From Pseudazoarcus pumilus (GTDB lineage: Bacteria > Pseudomonadota > Gammaproteobacteria > Burkholderiales > Rhodocyclaceae): a stretch of 64,000 nt of DNA. The first letter of the stretch is position 1. Every line of letters begins with the position of its first letter. Below the pieces are notes generated by a model, which was not told where the DNA came from, did no database searches, and saw nothing but the letters and a program-made list of their open reading frames with translations. This document shows positions 1 through 9,723 of the stretch, one piece after another. Location: the NCBI RefSeq assembly GCF_002872475.1, contig NZ_CP025682.1:1240001-1304000 (forward strand), written 5' to 3'. The position numbers were made by a program, and so were the translations under genes.

Positions 1-485
1 GCATGAAGCGTCGTGTGCTGGTCGCGCAGGCGCTGGTGCATCGTCCGCCGGTGATCGTGCTCGACGAGCCGACCGCCGGCGTCGACGTCGAACTGCGCCA
101 GGGCTTGTGGCACTTCATCCGCAAGCTCAATCGCGACGGCCACACCATCGTGCTGACCACGCATTACCTCGAAGAGGCCGAAGCCTTGTGCGGACGCATC
201 GCGATGCTCAAGGGCGGGCGCGTAGTTGCGCTCGATGCGACGCGCGCACTGCTGCAACGTTTCGCCACCCACAACCTGTCGGTGCGCATGCGCAATCCGG
301 GCATCGGCGTGGCGCTGGGCGGGACCTCGGCCGAGGATGGCTGGGTCAGTTTCGGCTTCGATACCTACGCCGATGTCGAGCCGCTGCTCATGCGGCTTCG
401 TGAAGCCGGGGCGGCCGTCGAGGAGATGCGCATCGGCGAGCCCGATCTGGAAGAGGTGTTCGTGGAGGTCATGAGTCGTGCCTGA
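1..485 (+). CDS. ABC transporter ATP-binding protein, C-terminal part (5' truncated by window)
   Basis: This is the last ~160 residues of an ABC ATPase that drives the permease encoded next. The Walker B segment VLDEPTAGVD and the H-loop histidine in TTHYLEEAEALC are visible. The Walker A and most of the signature region lie upstream of base 1, so the gene is cut by the window and not necessarily truncated. The C-terminal tail ending in LEEVFVEVMSRA is typical of ABC-2 type (YadG/CcmA-like) exporter ATPases. Its stop overlaps the GTG start of the permease by 8 bases, so the pair is translationally coupled. The substrate cannot be told from sequence. In related betaproteobacteria such a pair follows the mla lipid-transport genes, so an envelope role is plausible. 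Confidence 0.9.
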   Translation, partial: MKRRVLVAQALVHRPPVIVLDEPTAGVDVELRQGLWHFIRKLNRDGHTIVLTTHYLEEAEALCGRIAMLKGGRVVALDATRALLQRFATHNLSVRMRNPGIGVALGGTSAEDGWVSFGFDTYADVEPLLMRLREAGAAVEEMRIGEPDLEEVFVEVMSRA

Positions 486-1269
486 GTTTGCGCCGCGTCC
501 AGAATCATCGCGCTGGACGGGTTTTCGCACGCTGCTCTACAAGGAGGTGCTGCGCTTCTGGAAGGTCGGCTTCCAGACCGTGATGGCGCCCGTGCTCACG
601 GCGATCCTGTTCCTGCTGATTTTCTCGCACGTGCTCGACCGCCATGTCACCGTGTATGGCGACATCGGTTACACCACCTTTCTGGTGCCCGGCCTGATCA
701 TGATGTCGCTGCTGCAGAACGCCTTCGCCAATACCTCGTCTTCGCTGATCCAGAGCAAGATCACCGGCAACATCGTGTTCGTGCTGTTGCCGCCGATCTC
801 GTATCTGGAGTTCTATTGCGCCTACGTCGGTGCGGCGATGCTGCGAGGCCTGTTCGTCGGCACCGGCGTGCTGCTGGCCGCGATGCCGCTGGTCGAGGTG
901 CCGATGGCCCATCCGCTGTGGGTGCTGATGTTCGCTCTCGCCGGCGGCGCGATCCTCGGTTCGATGGGGGTCGTCGCGGGCATCGTTGCGGAGAAGTTCG
1001 ACCAGCTCGCGGCCTTCCAGAACTTCCTGATCATGCCGCTGACCATGCTTTCCGGCGTATTCTATTCGATCCATTCGCTGCCCCCGCTGTGGCAGGACGT
1101 CTCGCACGCCAATCCGTTCTTCTACATGATCGACGGATTCCGCTACGGCTTCTTCGGTCAGTCCGACGTGTCGCCGTGGCGCAGTCTGGCGGTTGTCGGC
1201 ATCAGCCTGGCGGTACTCGCAGCGGTCACGCTCGCGCTGCTCGCGCGGGGCTACAAACTACGCAACTGA
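478..1269 (+). CDS. ABC-2 type transporter permease
   Basis: A 263-residue inner-membrane permease of the ABC-2 family (YadH/NodJ-like). About six hydrophobic segments are visible, starting with the helix after TVMAPVLTAILFLLIF near residue 40 and ending in a helix before the short basic tail RGYKLRN. The central QNFLIMPLTMLSGVFY stretch is typical of ABC-2 permeases. Translation starts at a GTG inside the end of the ATPase gene, so both halves of the exporter are made together. The transported substrate is unknown; polysaccharides, drugs and lipids are all possible in the family. It ends 23 bases before ibaG, suggesting one transcript continuing toward murA. Confidence 0.9.
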   Translation: MPEFAPRPESSRWTGFRTLLYKEVLRFWKVGFQTVMAPVLTAILFLLIFSHVLDRHVTVYGDIGYTTFLVPGLIMMSLLQNAFANTSSSLIQSKITGNIVFVLLPPISYLEFYCAYVGAAMLRGLFVGTGVLLAAMPLVEVPMAHPLWVLMFALAGGAILGSMGVVAGIVAEKFDQLAAFQNFLIMPLTMLSGVFYSIHSLPPLWQDVSHANPFFYMIDGFRYGFFGQSDVSPWRSLAVVGISLAVLAAVTLALLARGYKLRN

Positions 1270-1292
1270 GCGCAACAGAGGAATTGCAGAAC

Positions 1293-1553
1293 ATGTTTCA
1301 AGCATCGGAAATCGAACGGCTGATCGCGGACGGACTCGATTGCGAATTCGTCGACGTGAAGGGGGATGACGGCGTGCATTTCAGTGCGGTCGTGGTCAGC
1401 CCGCTGTTCGAGGGCATCTCCCTGCCGGACCAGCACCGCATGGTCAAGGCGACGCTGGGCGACCGGCTGGACAGCGGCGAGATCCACGCCCTGGGGCTGA
1501 AGACCTATACGCCGGCGCGCTGGACCACGGTGCGCTCGTCTCTGGGGTACTGA
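1293..1553 (+). CDS. ibaG: BolA family protein IbaG/YrbA-like
   Basis: An 86-residue BolA-fold protein. The sequence GVHFSAVVVSPLFEG followed by HALGLKTYTP is the usual IbaG/YrbA layout, including the C-terminal histidine that with a monothiol glutaredoxin holds a [2Fe-2S] cluster in this family. It sits six bases upstream of murA, the conserved location of ibaG in proteobacteria. A longer upstream reading frame exists, but the ATG at 1293 gives the normal family length and N-terminus. Known roles of homologues are acid-stress resistance and iron-sulfur trafficking; a direct function here is inferred. Confidence 0.88.
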   Translation: MFQASEIERLIADGLDCEFVDVKGDDGVHFSAVVVSPLFEGISLPDQHRMVKATLGDRLDSGEIHALGLKTYTPARWTTVRSSLGY

Positions 1554-2810
<1,257 letters not shown>

Positions 2811-3209
2811 TCAGGCGGTCTGAATGGCCGGCTGCGAGAGGACTTCGAGCACTTCGAGGCGCGCGCTGTGGCCCTCGACGGTCGGCCAGTCGATGATCTG
2901 GCCGGTCGACAGGCCGAGCAGGGCGCTGCCGGCCGGCGTGAATACCGAGATGCCGTCGTCCGGGTGACTGCGGTCGCCCGGCCAGGTCAGCACCAGCTCA
3001 CGCTCGCGCCCGCTGGGCAGTTCGCGGATGCGGATGCGGCTGGCCATGGTCACGACGTCGCGGGGCAGGGCCTCGGGCTCGACGATCTGCGCGCGATCGA
3101 GTTCGTCGCGCAGGCCATCGAGGTCGCGGCGATTGCGCGCGGCAGGCGTGGCGAGCAGGCCCTCCAGGCGGTCGAGGTCGGTGCTGGAGACGATGATTTC
3201 GGGTTTCAT
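2811..3209 (-). CDS. rnk: Nucleoside diphosphate kinase regulator (GreA/Rnk family)
   Basis: A 132-residue protein of the Rnk family: a short N-terminal helical hairpin (LDRLEGLLATPAARN) followed by a GreA C-terminal FKBP-like domain with VTMASRIRIRELPSG and SVFTPAGSALLGLSTGQ. Rnk proteins bind RNA polymerase near the secondary channel and were described as regulators of nucleoside diphosphate kinase in Pseudomonas and E. coli. The start chosen is the ATG giving MKPEIIV; an in-frame start six codons upstream (3227) is possible. It is divergent from hisG and convergent with murA, an isolated minus-strand gene. Confidence 0.88.
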   Translation of the reverse strand: MKPEIIVSSTDLDRLEGLLATPAARNRRDLDGLRDELDRAQIVEPEALPRDVVTMASRIRIRELPSGRERELVLTWPGDRSHPDDGISVFTPAGSALLGLSTGQIIDWPTVEGHSARLEVLEVLSQPAIQTA

Positions 3210-3245
3210 GGCCGCATTCCGTAACAAGTTCAGCGAACAAAAGAG

Positions 3246-3282
3246 AAATGGCTGATCCGCGCCCAGCGCGGGTCAGCCATTT
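3246..3282. repeat. Long perfect-type inverted repeat upstream of rnk and hisG
   Basis: Arms AAATGGCTGATCCGCG (3246-3261) and CGCGGGTCAGCCATTT (3267-3282) pair over 16 positions with a single T-G wobble around the 5-base loop CCCAG. On the minus strand the stem is followed by CTCTTTTG, so it resembles a terminator or attenuator reading toward rnk. It lies between two divergent genes, where a terminator is unexpected. Confidence 0.75.
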
Positions 3283-3283
3283 T

Positions 3284-3310
3284 CCGGCAGGCTAACACTT
3301 CGCCTGCCGG
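3284..3310. repeat. Second inverted repeat next to the hisG promoter region
   Basis: CCGGCAGGC (3284-3292) and GCCTGCCGG (3302-3310) are perfect 9-base arms around a 9-base loop. It begins one base after the preceding repeat and ends two bases before the -10-like TACAAT at 3313, so it overlaps the place where the -35 region of hisG would lie. It could be an operator or RNA hairpin; no regulator can be named. Confidence 0.6.
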
Positions 3311-3312
3311 GG

Positions 3313-3318
3313 TACAAT
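3313..3318 (+). promoter_or_regulatory. Possible -10 element of hisG promoter
   Basis: TACAAT lies 34 bases before the hisG start, matching the sigma70 -10 consensus at five of six positions. No good -35 element is seen at the expected distance, because that stretch is taken by the inverted repeat. A ribosome binding site AAGGAAG is at 3339-3345. Confidence 0.35.
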
Positions 3319-3351
3319 CTACCCCTTTGCTCGCCGCAAAGGAAGTCCTTC

Positions 3352-4008
3352 GTGTCCGGTATCACCATCGCCCTGTCCAAGGGACGCATCTTCGACGAGA
3401 CCCTGCCGCTGCTCGAGGCAGCCGGCATCGTGCCCGCGGAGAATCCCGAGTCTTCGCGCAAGCTGATCATCGGGACCAACCAGCCGGATGTGCGGCTGGT
3501 GATCGTGCGCGCGTCCGACACCCCGACCTATGTCCAGTACGGCGCGGCCGATCTGGGCATCGCCGGCAAGGACGTGCTGCTCGAACATGGCGGCGAAGGG
3601 CTGTACCAGCCGCTGGACCTGGAGATCGCGCGCTGCCGCCTGAGCGTGGCCACGCGCGAGGGCTTCGATTACGAAACCGCGTCGCGTCCGGGCGGTCGAA
3701 TCCGCGTCGCGACCAAGTACATCGAGAGCGCCAAGGCGCACTTCGCCGAGAAAGGCGTGCACGTGGATCTCATCAAGCTGTACGGCTCGATGGAGCTCGC
3801 GCCGCTGGTCGGGCTGGCCGACGCCATCGTCGATCTGGTGTCCACCGGCGGCACGCTACGGGCCAACGGGCTCGTGGAGGTCGAACACATCCGCGACATC
3901 AGCTCGCGTCTGGTGGTGAACCAGGCCTCGCTGAAGCTTAAGCACGAACGCATCCAGCCGATGCTCGACGCCTTCGCCGGCGCCATCGGCAGCAAGGAAA
4001 ACGCATGA
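3352..4008 (+). CDS. hisG: ATP phosphoribosyltransferase, short form
   Basis: A 218-residue HisG catalysing ATP + PRPP to phosphoribosyl-ATP, the first step of histidine synthesis. [21 protein letters not shown] and the PRPP-binding region [18 protein letters not shown] are characteristic. It ends soon after this region and lacks the ~80-residue C-terminal regulatory ACT-like domain of long HisG, so it belongs to the short HisG_S class, which needs the HisRS-like partner HisZ for activity and feedback control. No hisZ is present in this window. Translation starts with GTG behind AAGGAAG. It overlaps hisD by four bases (ATGA), so the two are coupled. Confidence 0.96.
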   Translation: MSGITIALSKGRIFDETLPLLEAAGIVPAENPESSRKLIIGTNQPDVRLVIVRASDTPTYVQYGAADLGIAGKDVLLEHGGEGLYQPLDLEIARCRLSVATREGFDYETASRPGGRIRVATKYIESAKAHFAEKGVHVDLIKLYGSMELAPLVGLADAIVDLVSTGGTLRANGLVEVEHIRDISSRLVVNQASLKLKHERIQPMLDAFAGAIGSKENA

Positions 4009-5300
4009 CCATCCGCCGCATGAATGCCCGCGAGCCGGGTTTCCTCGCCGAACTCGACGCGCTGCTCGCCTTCGAGGGCGGGGCCGACGCGCGCATCAAC
4101 GACGCCGTCACCGACATCCTCGCCGCCGTGCGCACCACGGGTGACGCGGCGGTGATCGAATACACGCGCCGCTTCGACCGCCTAGACGTGTCGGGCATGG
4201 CGCAGCTCGAACTGCCGCATTCGGAGTTGCGCGCCGCGCTCGGCAGCCTCTCGGTCGAGCAGCGCGAGGCGCTGCGTGAAGCTGCCGACCGCGTGCGCCG
4301 CTACCACGAGCGCCAGACGGCCGAATCCTGGAGCTATACCGAGGAAGACGGCACGCGCCTGGGCCAGAAGGTCACGCCGCTCGACCGTGTCGGCCTGTAT
4401 GTGCCGGGCGGGCGCGCGTCCTACCCCAGTTCGGTGCTGATGAACGCGATTCCGGCCAAGGTCGCCGGGGTCAAGGAACTCATCATGGTGGTGCCCACGC
4501 CGGGCGGCGAGAAGAACCCGCTGGTGCTGGCCGCCGCGGCGATCACCGGCGTCGATCGCGTGTTCACCATCGGCGGCGCGCAGGCCGTGGCCGCGCTGGC
4601 CTACGGCACGCAGACCCTGCCGCAGGTGGACAAGATCGTCGGCCCCGGCAACGCCTACGTGGCAGAGGCCAAGCGCCGCGTGTTCGGCACGGTGGGCATC
4701 GACATGGTGGCCGGGCCGTCCGAGGTGCTGATCATCTCCGACGGCAGCGGCAACCCGGACTGGGTGGCGATGGATCTGTTCGCGCAGGCCGAACACGACG
4801 AGCTCGCCCAATCCATCCTGCTGTGCACCGACGCGGACTTCATCGAAGCCGTCGCGGCCAGCATCGAGCGCCTGCTGCCGACCATGCCGCGCCGCGACAC
4901 CATCGCCACCTCGCTGAAGAACCGCGGTGCGCTGATCCACGTCGAGTCGCTGGAACAGGCCTGCGCGATCGCCAACCGCATCGCGCCGGAGCACCTGGAA
5001 CTGTCGCTGGAAGATGCCGGGCAGTGGGTCGACCACATTCGCCACGCGGGTGCGATCTTCGTCGGCCACTGGTCGGTCGAGGCGCTGGGCGACTACTGCG
5101 CCGGCCCCAATCACGTGCTGCCGACCATGCGCAGCGCGCGCTTCTCGTCGCCGCTGGGGGTGTATGACTTCCAGAAGCGCACCAGCATCATCGAGATTTC
5201 CGAGGCCGGCGCGCAGAAGCTCGGTCGCGTGGCTTCCATCCTCGCGCATGGGGAAGGCTTGCAGGCGCACGCGCGCTCGGCCGAGATGCGGCTGAAGTGA
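4005..5300 (+). CDS. hisD: Histidinol dehydrogenase
   Basis: A 431-residue HisD performing the two NAD-dependent oxidations of L-histidinol to L-histidine. [28 protein letters not shown], the [12 protein letters not shown] motif and the zinc-ligand region [12 protein letters not shown] are all present, as is the C-terminal [13 protein letters not shown] segment. The length is normal. It shares an ATGA overlap with hisG. In related genomes hisC follows on the same strand; here hisD is followed at once by a strong terminator and an intron, so hisGD form a separate short transcription unit. Confidence 0.98.
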   Translation: MTIRRMNAREPGFLAELDALLAFEGGADARINDAVTDILAAVRTTGDAAVIEYTRRFDRLDVSGMAQLELPHSELRAALGSLSVEQREALREAADRVRRYHERQTAESWSYTEEDGTRLGQKVTPLDRVGLYVPGGRASYPSSVLMNAIPAKVAGVKELIMVVPTPGGEKNPLVLAAAAITGVDRVFTIGGAQAVAALAYGTQTLPQVDKIVGPGNAYVAEAKRRVFGTVGIDMVAGPSEVLIISDGSGNPDWVAMDLFAQAEHDELAQSILLCTDADFIEAVAASIERLLPTMPRRDTIATSLKNRGALIHVESLEQACAIANRIAPEHLELSLEDAGQWVDHIRHAGAIFVGHWSVEALGDYCAGPNHVLPTMRSARFSSPLGVYDFQKRTSIIEISEAGAQKLGRVASILAHGEGLQAHARSAEMRLK

Positions 5301-5322
5301 GCGCTGCAGGGAACTGAAACGA

Positions 5323-5358
5323 AAACGGGGCGCCGCATGGCGCCCCGTTTGTTTTCTT
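5323..5358 (+). terminator. Rho-independent terminator after hisD
   Basis: A perfect 12-bp stem (AAACGGGGCGCC, 5323-5334, with its complement at 5339-5350) encloses a GCAT loop and is followed by GTTTTCTT. It lies 22 bases after the hisD stop. On the minus strand it would also work weakly for the convergent hisC. Terminator stems of this type are the known insertion targets of group IIC introns, and an intron begins exactly at the end of the T-rich tail. Confidence 0.9.
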
Positions 5359-7199
5359 GTGCGCCCAGCATGGGCGCACTCCTGCGGGTGCGAGTCCCGC
5401 CGTAAGTTGATCACAGCGAACGAAGTGAAGCGCAACTGCATGAGGGTGACCGAGTGTGGGGAGGAAGCGTGGAGCATAAGCTGCGAGCCGATGAACAAGA
5501 ATCGGATAGAAGGCGCTGCCGAGCAGGGCGAGCGGGCATGAAACCGCGAAGCTCTCGTGATCAAGGCGAAGCGGCGTAGATCCGGCGGTTGTGCAGCGAA
5601 GGAGTGCGTTCTTACCTGGGGAGATCTCGCTTTGTGTCTGAAAGGGCGACGGCGCCGAGCCGGAGCGAGAAGTCAGCAGAGGCCGTAGTAGCTGCCGTGC
5701 TGGGGCGAAGGGCCGAACGAGTAGGAGGGCCGAAGGCCATGTCGCTCGAACGTGCAGTGCATCAGAAGCCCGGTCATGCGGGGCGCAACGCGGGAGGGCG
5801 GGGTGAAGCCGCGCTTGAGGCGATGCGTGATGAAGCACGGACGGCGCGGCATGCAACTGGAAGCCCGGGGCGAGAGGGCCTGCTTGCGCAGGTGCTCGCG
5901 AGCGCGAACATGGAGGCGGCGTGGAAGCGCGTCAAATCCAATCGCGGCAGTGCAGGGGTGGATGGTCGGTCGATTGCCGAGACGGCGGACTACCTGAGAG
6001 CGCACTGGCCCCGGATTCGGGAAACGTTACTGGACGGCAGCTACCGGCCCGCGCCGGTGCGCCGTGTCCAGATTCCGAAACCCGACGGGGGCGTGCGTGA
6101 ATTGGGGATACCGACGGTGACGGATCGGCTGATCCAGCAAGCCCTGCTGCAAGTCTTGCAGCGCAAGATTGATCCGACGTTCTCCGAACATAGCTATGGC
6201 TTTCGACCGGGACGCCGTGCGCATGACGCGGTGCTCGATGCACAGCGCTACGTGCAGGACGGCTACCGGGTGGTGGTCGATGTGGATCTGGAGAAATTCT
6301 TCGACCGGGTCAATCACGACATCCTGATGGAACGGTTATCGAGGCGCATCAACGACAAAGCCGTGCTACGGCTGATTCGTCGCTACCTCGTGGCCGGGAT
6401 CATGGAGGGTGGAGTGGTCATGGAACGCTACGAGGGCACGCCGCAAGGCGGGCCATTGTCGCCGCTGCTGGCCAACGTGCTGCTCGACGAGGTGGATCGG
6501 GAGTTGGAACAGCGCGGTCACCGCTTCGTGCGTTACGCCGACGACTGCAACGTATATGTACGCAGCCGTCGTGCGGGCGAACGCGTGTTGGACGGGCTGC
6601 GCAAGCTCTACGACCGACTCCATCTGAAGGTCAATGAGGCCAAGACGGCCGTCGCGCCCGCATCTGGCCGGAAGTTTCTCGGTTATGCCTTCTGGTATGG
6701 CCGAGGCGGTCAGGTCAAATGCAAGGTGGCGGACAAGGCCAAAGAGACCTTCAAGCAACGCATCCGACAAATGACGCGTCGCTCGGGTGGGCGTAGCCTG
6801 CCGGAGATCGCCGAACAACTCCGGACTTACATGCCGGGCTGGAAGGCCTACTTCCAGCTCGCGCAGACGCCGCAAGTGTTCCGCGGACTCGACGAGTGGA
6901 TTCGACACCGGCTGCGTGCCGTGCAGCTCAAGCACTGGCGCCGGAGTACGACGATGTATCGGGAGTTGAAAGCGCTGGGCGCTTCGGAGGCGGACGCTCG
7001 CAAGGTGGCCGCGAACAGTCGGTGCTGGTGGCGCAACAGCCGCATGGCGCTGAACCGGGCAATGCCTATCGCCTACTTCGACCGGATCGGAGTGCCCCGG
7101 CTCTCATGACCTCAACTGCTCGAACCGCCCGGTGCGGACCCGCATGCCGGGTGGTGTGGGAGGGGAACGGTCAGGTAAGCTGACCGCCCCTATCCCGAT
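5359..7199 (+). mobile_element. Group II intron, bacterial class C (group IIC) type
   Basis: The element starts with GTGCG at 5359, directly after the T tract of the hisD terminator, and opens with the stem GTGCGCCCA/TGGGCGCAC. It encodes a reverse transcriptase/maturase (5739-7109). Downstream, 7123-7155 folds as a domain V hairpin beginning AACCGCC and closing GGTGGT, and 7160-7190 folds as domain VI (GGTCAG/CTGACC inside GGGG/CCCC). The 3' end is placed after CCCGAT at 7199; 7193 (CCTAT) is an alternative. AAGAA at 5497-5501 can pair with exon bases TTCTT (5354-5358) as a possible EBS1-IBS1. Insertion behind a terminator and an endonuclease-less protein both fit class C. The element looks intact. 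Confidence 0.9.
5739..7109 (+). CDS. ltrA: Group II intron-encoded reverse transcriptase/maturase
   Basis: A 456-residue intron-encoded protein. RT blocks are clear: SNRGSAGVDG near residue 60, PKPDGGVRELGIPTVTDRLIQQ (blocks 1-2), the GFRPGRRAHDAV motif, VVDVDLEKFFDRVNHD, QGGPLSPLLANVLLDE, and the catalytic RYADDCNVYV. A maturase/thumb region follows (PEIAEQLRTYMPGWKAYF). The protein ends at YFDRIGVPRLS without an HNH endonuclease domain, as in class C introns. The ATG at 5739 is preceded by TAGGAGGG and gives a normal N-terminus; a GTG 50 codons upstream is less likely. It promotes splicing and target-primed reverse transcription of its host intron. Confidence 0.93.
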   Translation: MSLERAVHQKPGHAGRNAGGRGEAALEAMRDEARTARHATGSPGREGLLAQVLASANMEAAWKRVKSNRGSAGVDGRSIAETADYLRAHWPRIRETLLDGSYRPAPVRRVQIPKPDGGVRELGIPTVTDRLIQQALLQVLQRKIDPTFSEHSYGFRPGRRAHDAVLDAQRYVQDGYRVVVDVDLEKFFDRVNHDILMERLSRRINDKAVLRLIRRYLVAGIMEGGVVMERYEGTPQGGPLSPLLANVLLDEVDRELEQRGHRFVRYADDCNVYVRSRRAGERVLDGLRKLYDRLHLKVNEAKTAVAPASGRKFLGYAFWYGRGGQVKCKVADKAKETFKQRIRQMTRRSGGRSLPEIAEQLRTYMPGWKAYFQLAQTPQVFRGLDEWIRHRLRAVQLKHWRRSTTMYRELKALGASEADARKVAANSRCWWRNSRMALNRAMPIAYFDRIGVPRLS

Positions 7200-7214
7200 C
7201 ATCACGACCGTGAA

Positions 7215-8285
7215 TCAGCCCAGAATTTCCCGCAGCGCGGTCACCAGCTTCGCGCACTGCGCCTCGGTGCCGATGGTGATGCGCAGGAACTGATCGATGC
7301 GCGGCTTGGCGAAGTGACGCACGAGGATGGCGCGCTCGCGCAGTGCCTTCGCCAGACCAGCCGCATCGTGGTCGGGATGGCGGGCGAAGACGAAGTTGGT
7401 GGCCGACGGCAGCACTTCGAAACCCAGCGCTGTCAGATCGCCCGTGAGTTGATCGCGGCTGGCGATGACCTTGTCGCAGGTCTCGCGGAAGTAGGCCTCA
7501 TCCTCGACCGAAGCCATCGCGCCGGCCAGTGCCAGGCGGTCGAGCGGGTAGGAGTTGAAGCAGTTCTTGACGCGCTCCAGGGCTTCGATCAGATCGGCAT
7601 GGCCGATGGCGTAGCCCACACGCAGGCCAGCCAGCGCGCGCGACTTGGAGAAGGTCTGCACCACCAGCAGGTTGGGGTACTGATTCACCAGCGCTACCGC
7701 GCTCTCGCCGCCGAAATCCACGTAGGCCTCGTCCACCACCACCACGCACTGCGGGTTGGCGGCGACGATGCGCTCGACCTCGCCCAGCGCCAGCGGACGT
7801 CCGGTCGGCGCGTTGGGGTTGGCGAAGATGATGGCGCCGGCACGCGCGTCCTCGCGCGGCAGATAGTCGTCGGCGCGGATGCAGAAATCCTCGTTGAGCG
7901 CGATGGACTCGTACGCGATGCCGTAGAGGCCGCAATACACCGGGTAGAAGCTGTAGGTGATGTCCGGCATCCACAGCGCGCGCTCGTGCTTGAGCAGGGC
8001 GTGGAAGATGTGGGCCAGCACCTCGTCCGAGCCATTGCCGACGAAAATCTGCTCGGGCTTGACGCCGAAGCGTTTTGCCAGTGCCTCGCACAGGCCCAGA
8101 CCGCGCGGGTCCGGGTACAGACGCAGGGCCTCGTCGGCGGCGTTGCGAATGGCGGCAATCGCCTTCGGAGACGGGCCGTAGGGGCTTTCGTTGGTGTTGA
8201 GCTTGATCAGATTGTCCACGCGCGGCTGTTCGCCGGGGACATAGGGGTCGAGTCCGTGAACGACGGGGCTCCAGTAACGGCTCAT
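7215..8285 (-). CDS. hisC: Histidinol-phosphate aminotransferase
   Basis: A 356-residue class I/II PLP aminotransferase converting imidazole-acetol phosphate to histidinol phosphate. [16 protein letters not shown] near the N-terminus, [12 protein letters not shown], the VVDEAYVDF segment and the PLP lysine in [20 protein letters not shown] are all present. The start at 8285 ([11 protein letters not shown]) matches the family; an in-frame extension upstream has no support. It is the only his gene of this cluster on the minus strand, convergent with hisD and divergent from hisB across 122 bases. A second HisC homologue lies in the aromatic cluster at 61091. Confidence 0.95.
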   Translation of the reverse strand: MSRYWSPVVHGLDPYVPGEQPRVDNLIKLNTNESPYGPSPKAIAAIRNAADEALRLYPDPRGLGLCEALAKRFGVKPEQIFVGNGSDEVLAHIFHALLKHERALWMPDITYSFYPVYCGLYGIAYESIALNEDFCIRADDYLPREDARAGAIIFANPNAPTGRPLALGEVERIVAANPQCVVVVDEAYVDFGGESAVALVNQYPNLLVVQTFSKSRALAGLRVGYAIGHADLIEALERVKNCFNSYPLDRLALAGAMASVEDEAYFRETCDKVIASRDQLTGDLTALGFEVLPSATNFVFARHPDHDAAGLAKALRERAILVRHFAKPRIDQFLRITIGTEAQCAKLVTALREILG

Positions 8286-8407
8286 CGTGCTTCCAGTCGG
8301 GCTTGAGTCGAAGGGGCTGCTGCGTGCGGATTGCAGCGCGGCGATGGTATCATGGCGTGTCCATGGCCCTGCCATGGCAACCCTTTCACTACCCCGAACG
8401 GACACTC

Positions 8408-8995
8408 ATGCGGCAGGCAGAAGTCACCCGCGATACGCTCGAAACCCGCATCACCGTCAGCATCAACCTCGACGGCAGCGGCAACGGCTGTTTTGCGACC
8501 GGCGTTCCCTTTCTTGATCACATGCTCGACCAGATCGCGCGTCATGGCGTGATCGACCTCGATGTACGCGCCGAGGGCGACACGCACATCGACGATCATC
8601 ACACCGTCGAGGATGTCGGCATCACGCTGGGTCAGGCTTTCGCCAAAGCGCTGGGCGAGAAGAAAGGCATCCGTCGCTACGGCCATGCGTACGTGCCGCT
8701 CGACGAGGCATTGTCGCGTGTTGTCCTGGATTTCTCCGGCCGGCCCGGGCTGCACTATTTCGTCGATTACACGCGGGCGCGGATCGGCAGCTTCGACGTG
8801 GATCTGGCGCGGGAGTTCTTCCAGGGCTTCGTCAACCACGCCGCCGTGACGCTGCACATCGACAACCTGCGCGGCGACAACGCGCACCATCAGTGCGAGA
8901 CCATCTTCAAGGCCTTCGGCCGCGCCCTGCGCATGGCTGCCGAGCGTGACGAGCGCACGGCCGGCAGCGTGCCTTCTACCAAGGGTGCGCTCTGA
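8408..8995 (+). CDS. hisB: Imidazoleglycerol-phosphate dehydratase
   Basis: A 195-residue monofunctional HisB that removes water from imidazole-glycerol phosphate. The paired metal-binding histidine motifs are visible as [14 protein letters not shown] and [19 protein letters not shown], and the C-terminus [11 protein letters not shown] is the classic ending. The start at 8408 ([15 protein letters not shown]) is chosen over an upstream in-frame ATG because it matches the family N-terminus. It is the first gene of the second his unit. A -10-like TATCAT lies at 8348 in the divergent hisC-hisB gap, but no matching -35 was found. Confidence 0.97.
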   Translation: MRQAEVTRDTLETRITVSINLDGSGNGCFATGVPFLDHMLDQIARHGVIDLDVRAEGDTHIDDHHTVEDVGITLGQAFAKALGEKKGIRRYGHAYVPLDEALSRVVLDFSGRPGLHYFVDYTRARIGSFDVDLAREFFQGFVNHAAVTLHIDNLRGDNAHHQCETIFKAFGRALRMAAERDERTAGSVPSTKGAL

Positions 8996-9038
8996 TCCGT
9001 TCCCGCAGCCCCGGCATCGAACAGCGAGCGAAGCAGCG

Positions 9039-9698
9039 ATGACGCATATCGCCATCATCGATTACGGCATGGGCAACCTGCGTTCGGTGGCCAAGGCCAT
9101 CGAGCATGTTGCACCGGATGCGCAGGTGATCGTCACCTCCGACCCGCGCGATGTCGCGCGTGCCGAGCGGGTGGTTTTTCCTGGACAGGGCGCGATGCCC
9201 GATTGCATGCGCGAGCTCGATGCGCGCGGTGCGCGCGAGGCCGTCGTCGAAGCCGCTGCGACCAAGCCCTTTCTGGGAATCTGCATCGGCCAGCAGATGC
9301 TCTTCGAACACAGCGAGGAAGGCGACGTGCCGGGGCTGGGCATCCTGCCCGGACGTGTCGTGCGTTTCCCCTCGGATGCGCGCATGAGCGCGCCCGACGG
9401 CATGCGCCTGAAGGTGCCGCACATGGGCTGGAACGAAGTGCGCCAGGTCGATCCGTCGCATCCGTTGTGGAGGGGCATCGCTGACGGCGAACGCTTCTAT
9501 TTCGTACACAGTTTCCATATCGCGCCGGCGAGCGAGGCGGACGCGACCGCGCACACCGACTACGGCGTGCGCTTTACCAGTGCGGTCGGCCGGGCTAACA
9601 TCTTCGCGGTCCAGTTCCATCCCGAGAAGAGCGCCACCGCCGGCCTGCAGTTGCTCGCCAATTTCGTCTCCTGGAATCCCGAGATTCCGTCCCGTTGA
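9039..9698 (+). CDS. hisH: Imidazole glycerol phosphate synthase, glutaminase subunit
   Basis: A 219-residue class I glutamine amidotransferase supplying ammonia to HisF. The N-terminal [17 protein letters not shown] is typical, the nucleophilic cysteine is Cys82 in FLGICIGQQ, and the His-Glu pair of the triad is in [16 protein letters not shown] rather than GICLGMQ is a minor variant. It starts at the ATG at 9039 behind GCGAAGCAG, 43 bases after hisB, and is followed closely by hisA; HisH and HisF act as a heterodimer. Confidence 0.97.
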   Translation: MTHIAIIDYGMGNLRSVAKAIEHVAPDAQVIVTSDPRDVARAERVVFPGQGAMPDCMRELDARGAREAVVEAAATKPFLGICIGQQMLFEHSEEGDVPGLGILPGRVVRFPSDARMSAPDGMRLKVPHMGWNEVRQVDPSHPLWRGIADGERFYFVHSFHIAPASEADATAHTDYGVRFTSAVGRANIFAVQFHPEKSATAGLQLLANFVSWNPEIPSR

Positions 9699-9723
9699 TC
9701 CACCCGCCCAACAAGATTCCCCT

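Noticed and set aside
5589-5738. An N-terminal extension of the intron maturase starting at GTG 5589.
   Set aside because: The ATG at 5739 has a good ribosome binding site and gives the family N-terminus; the extension would lie in structured intron domains.
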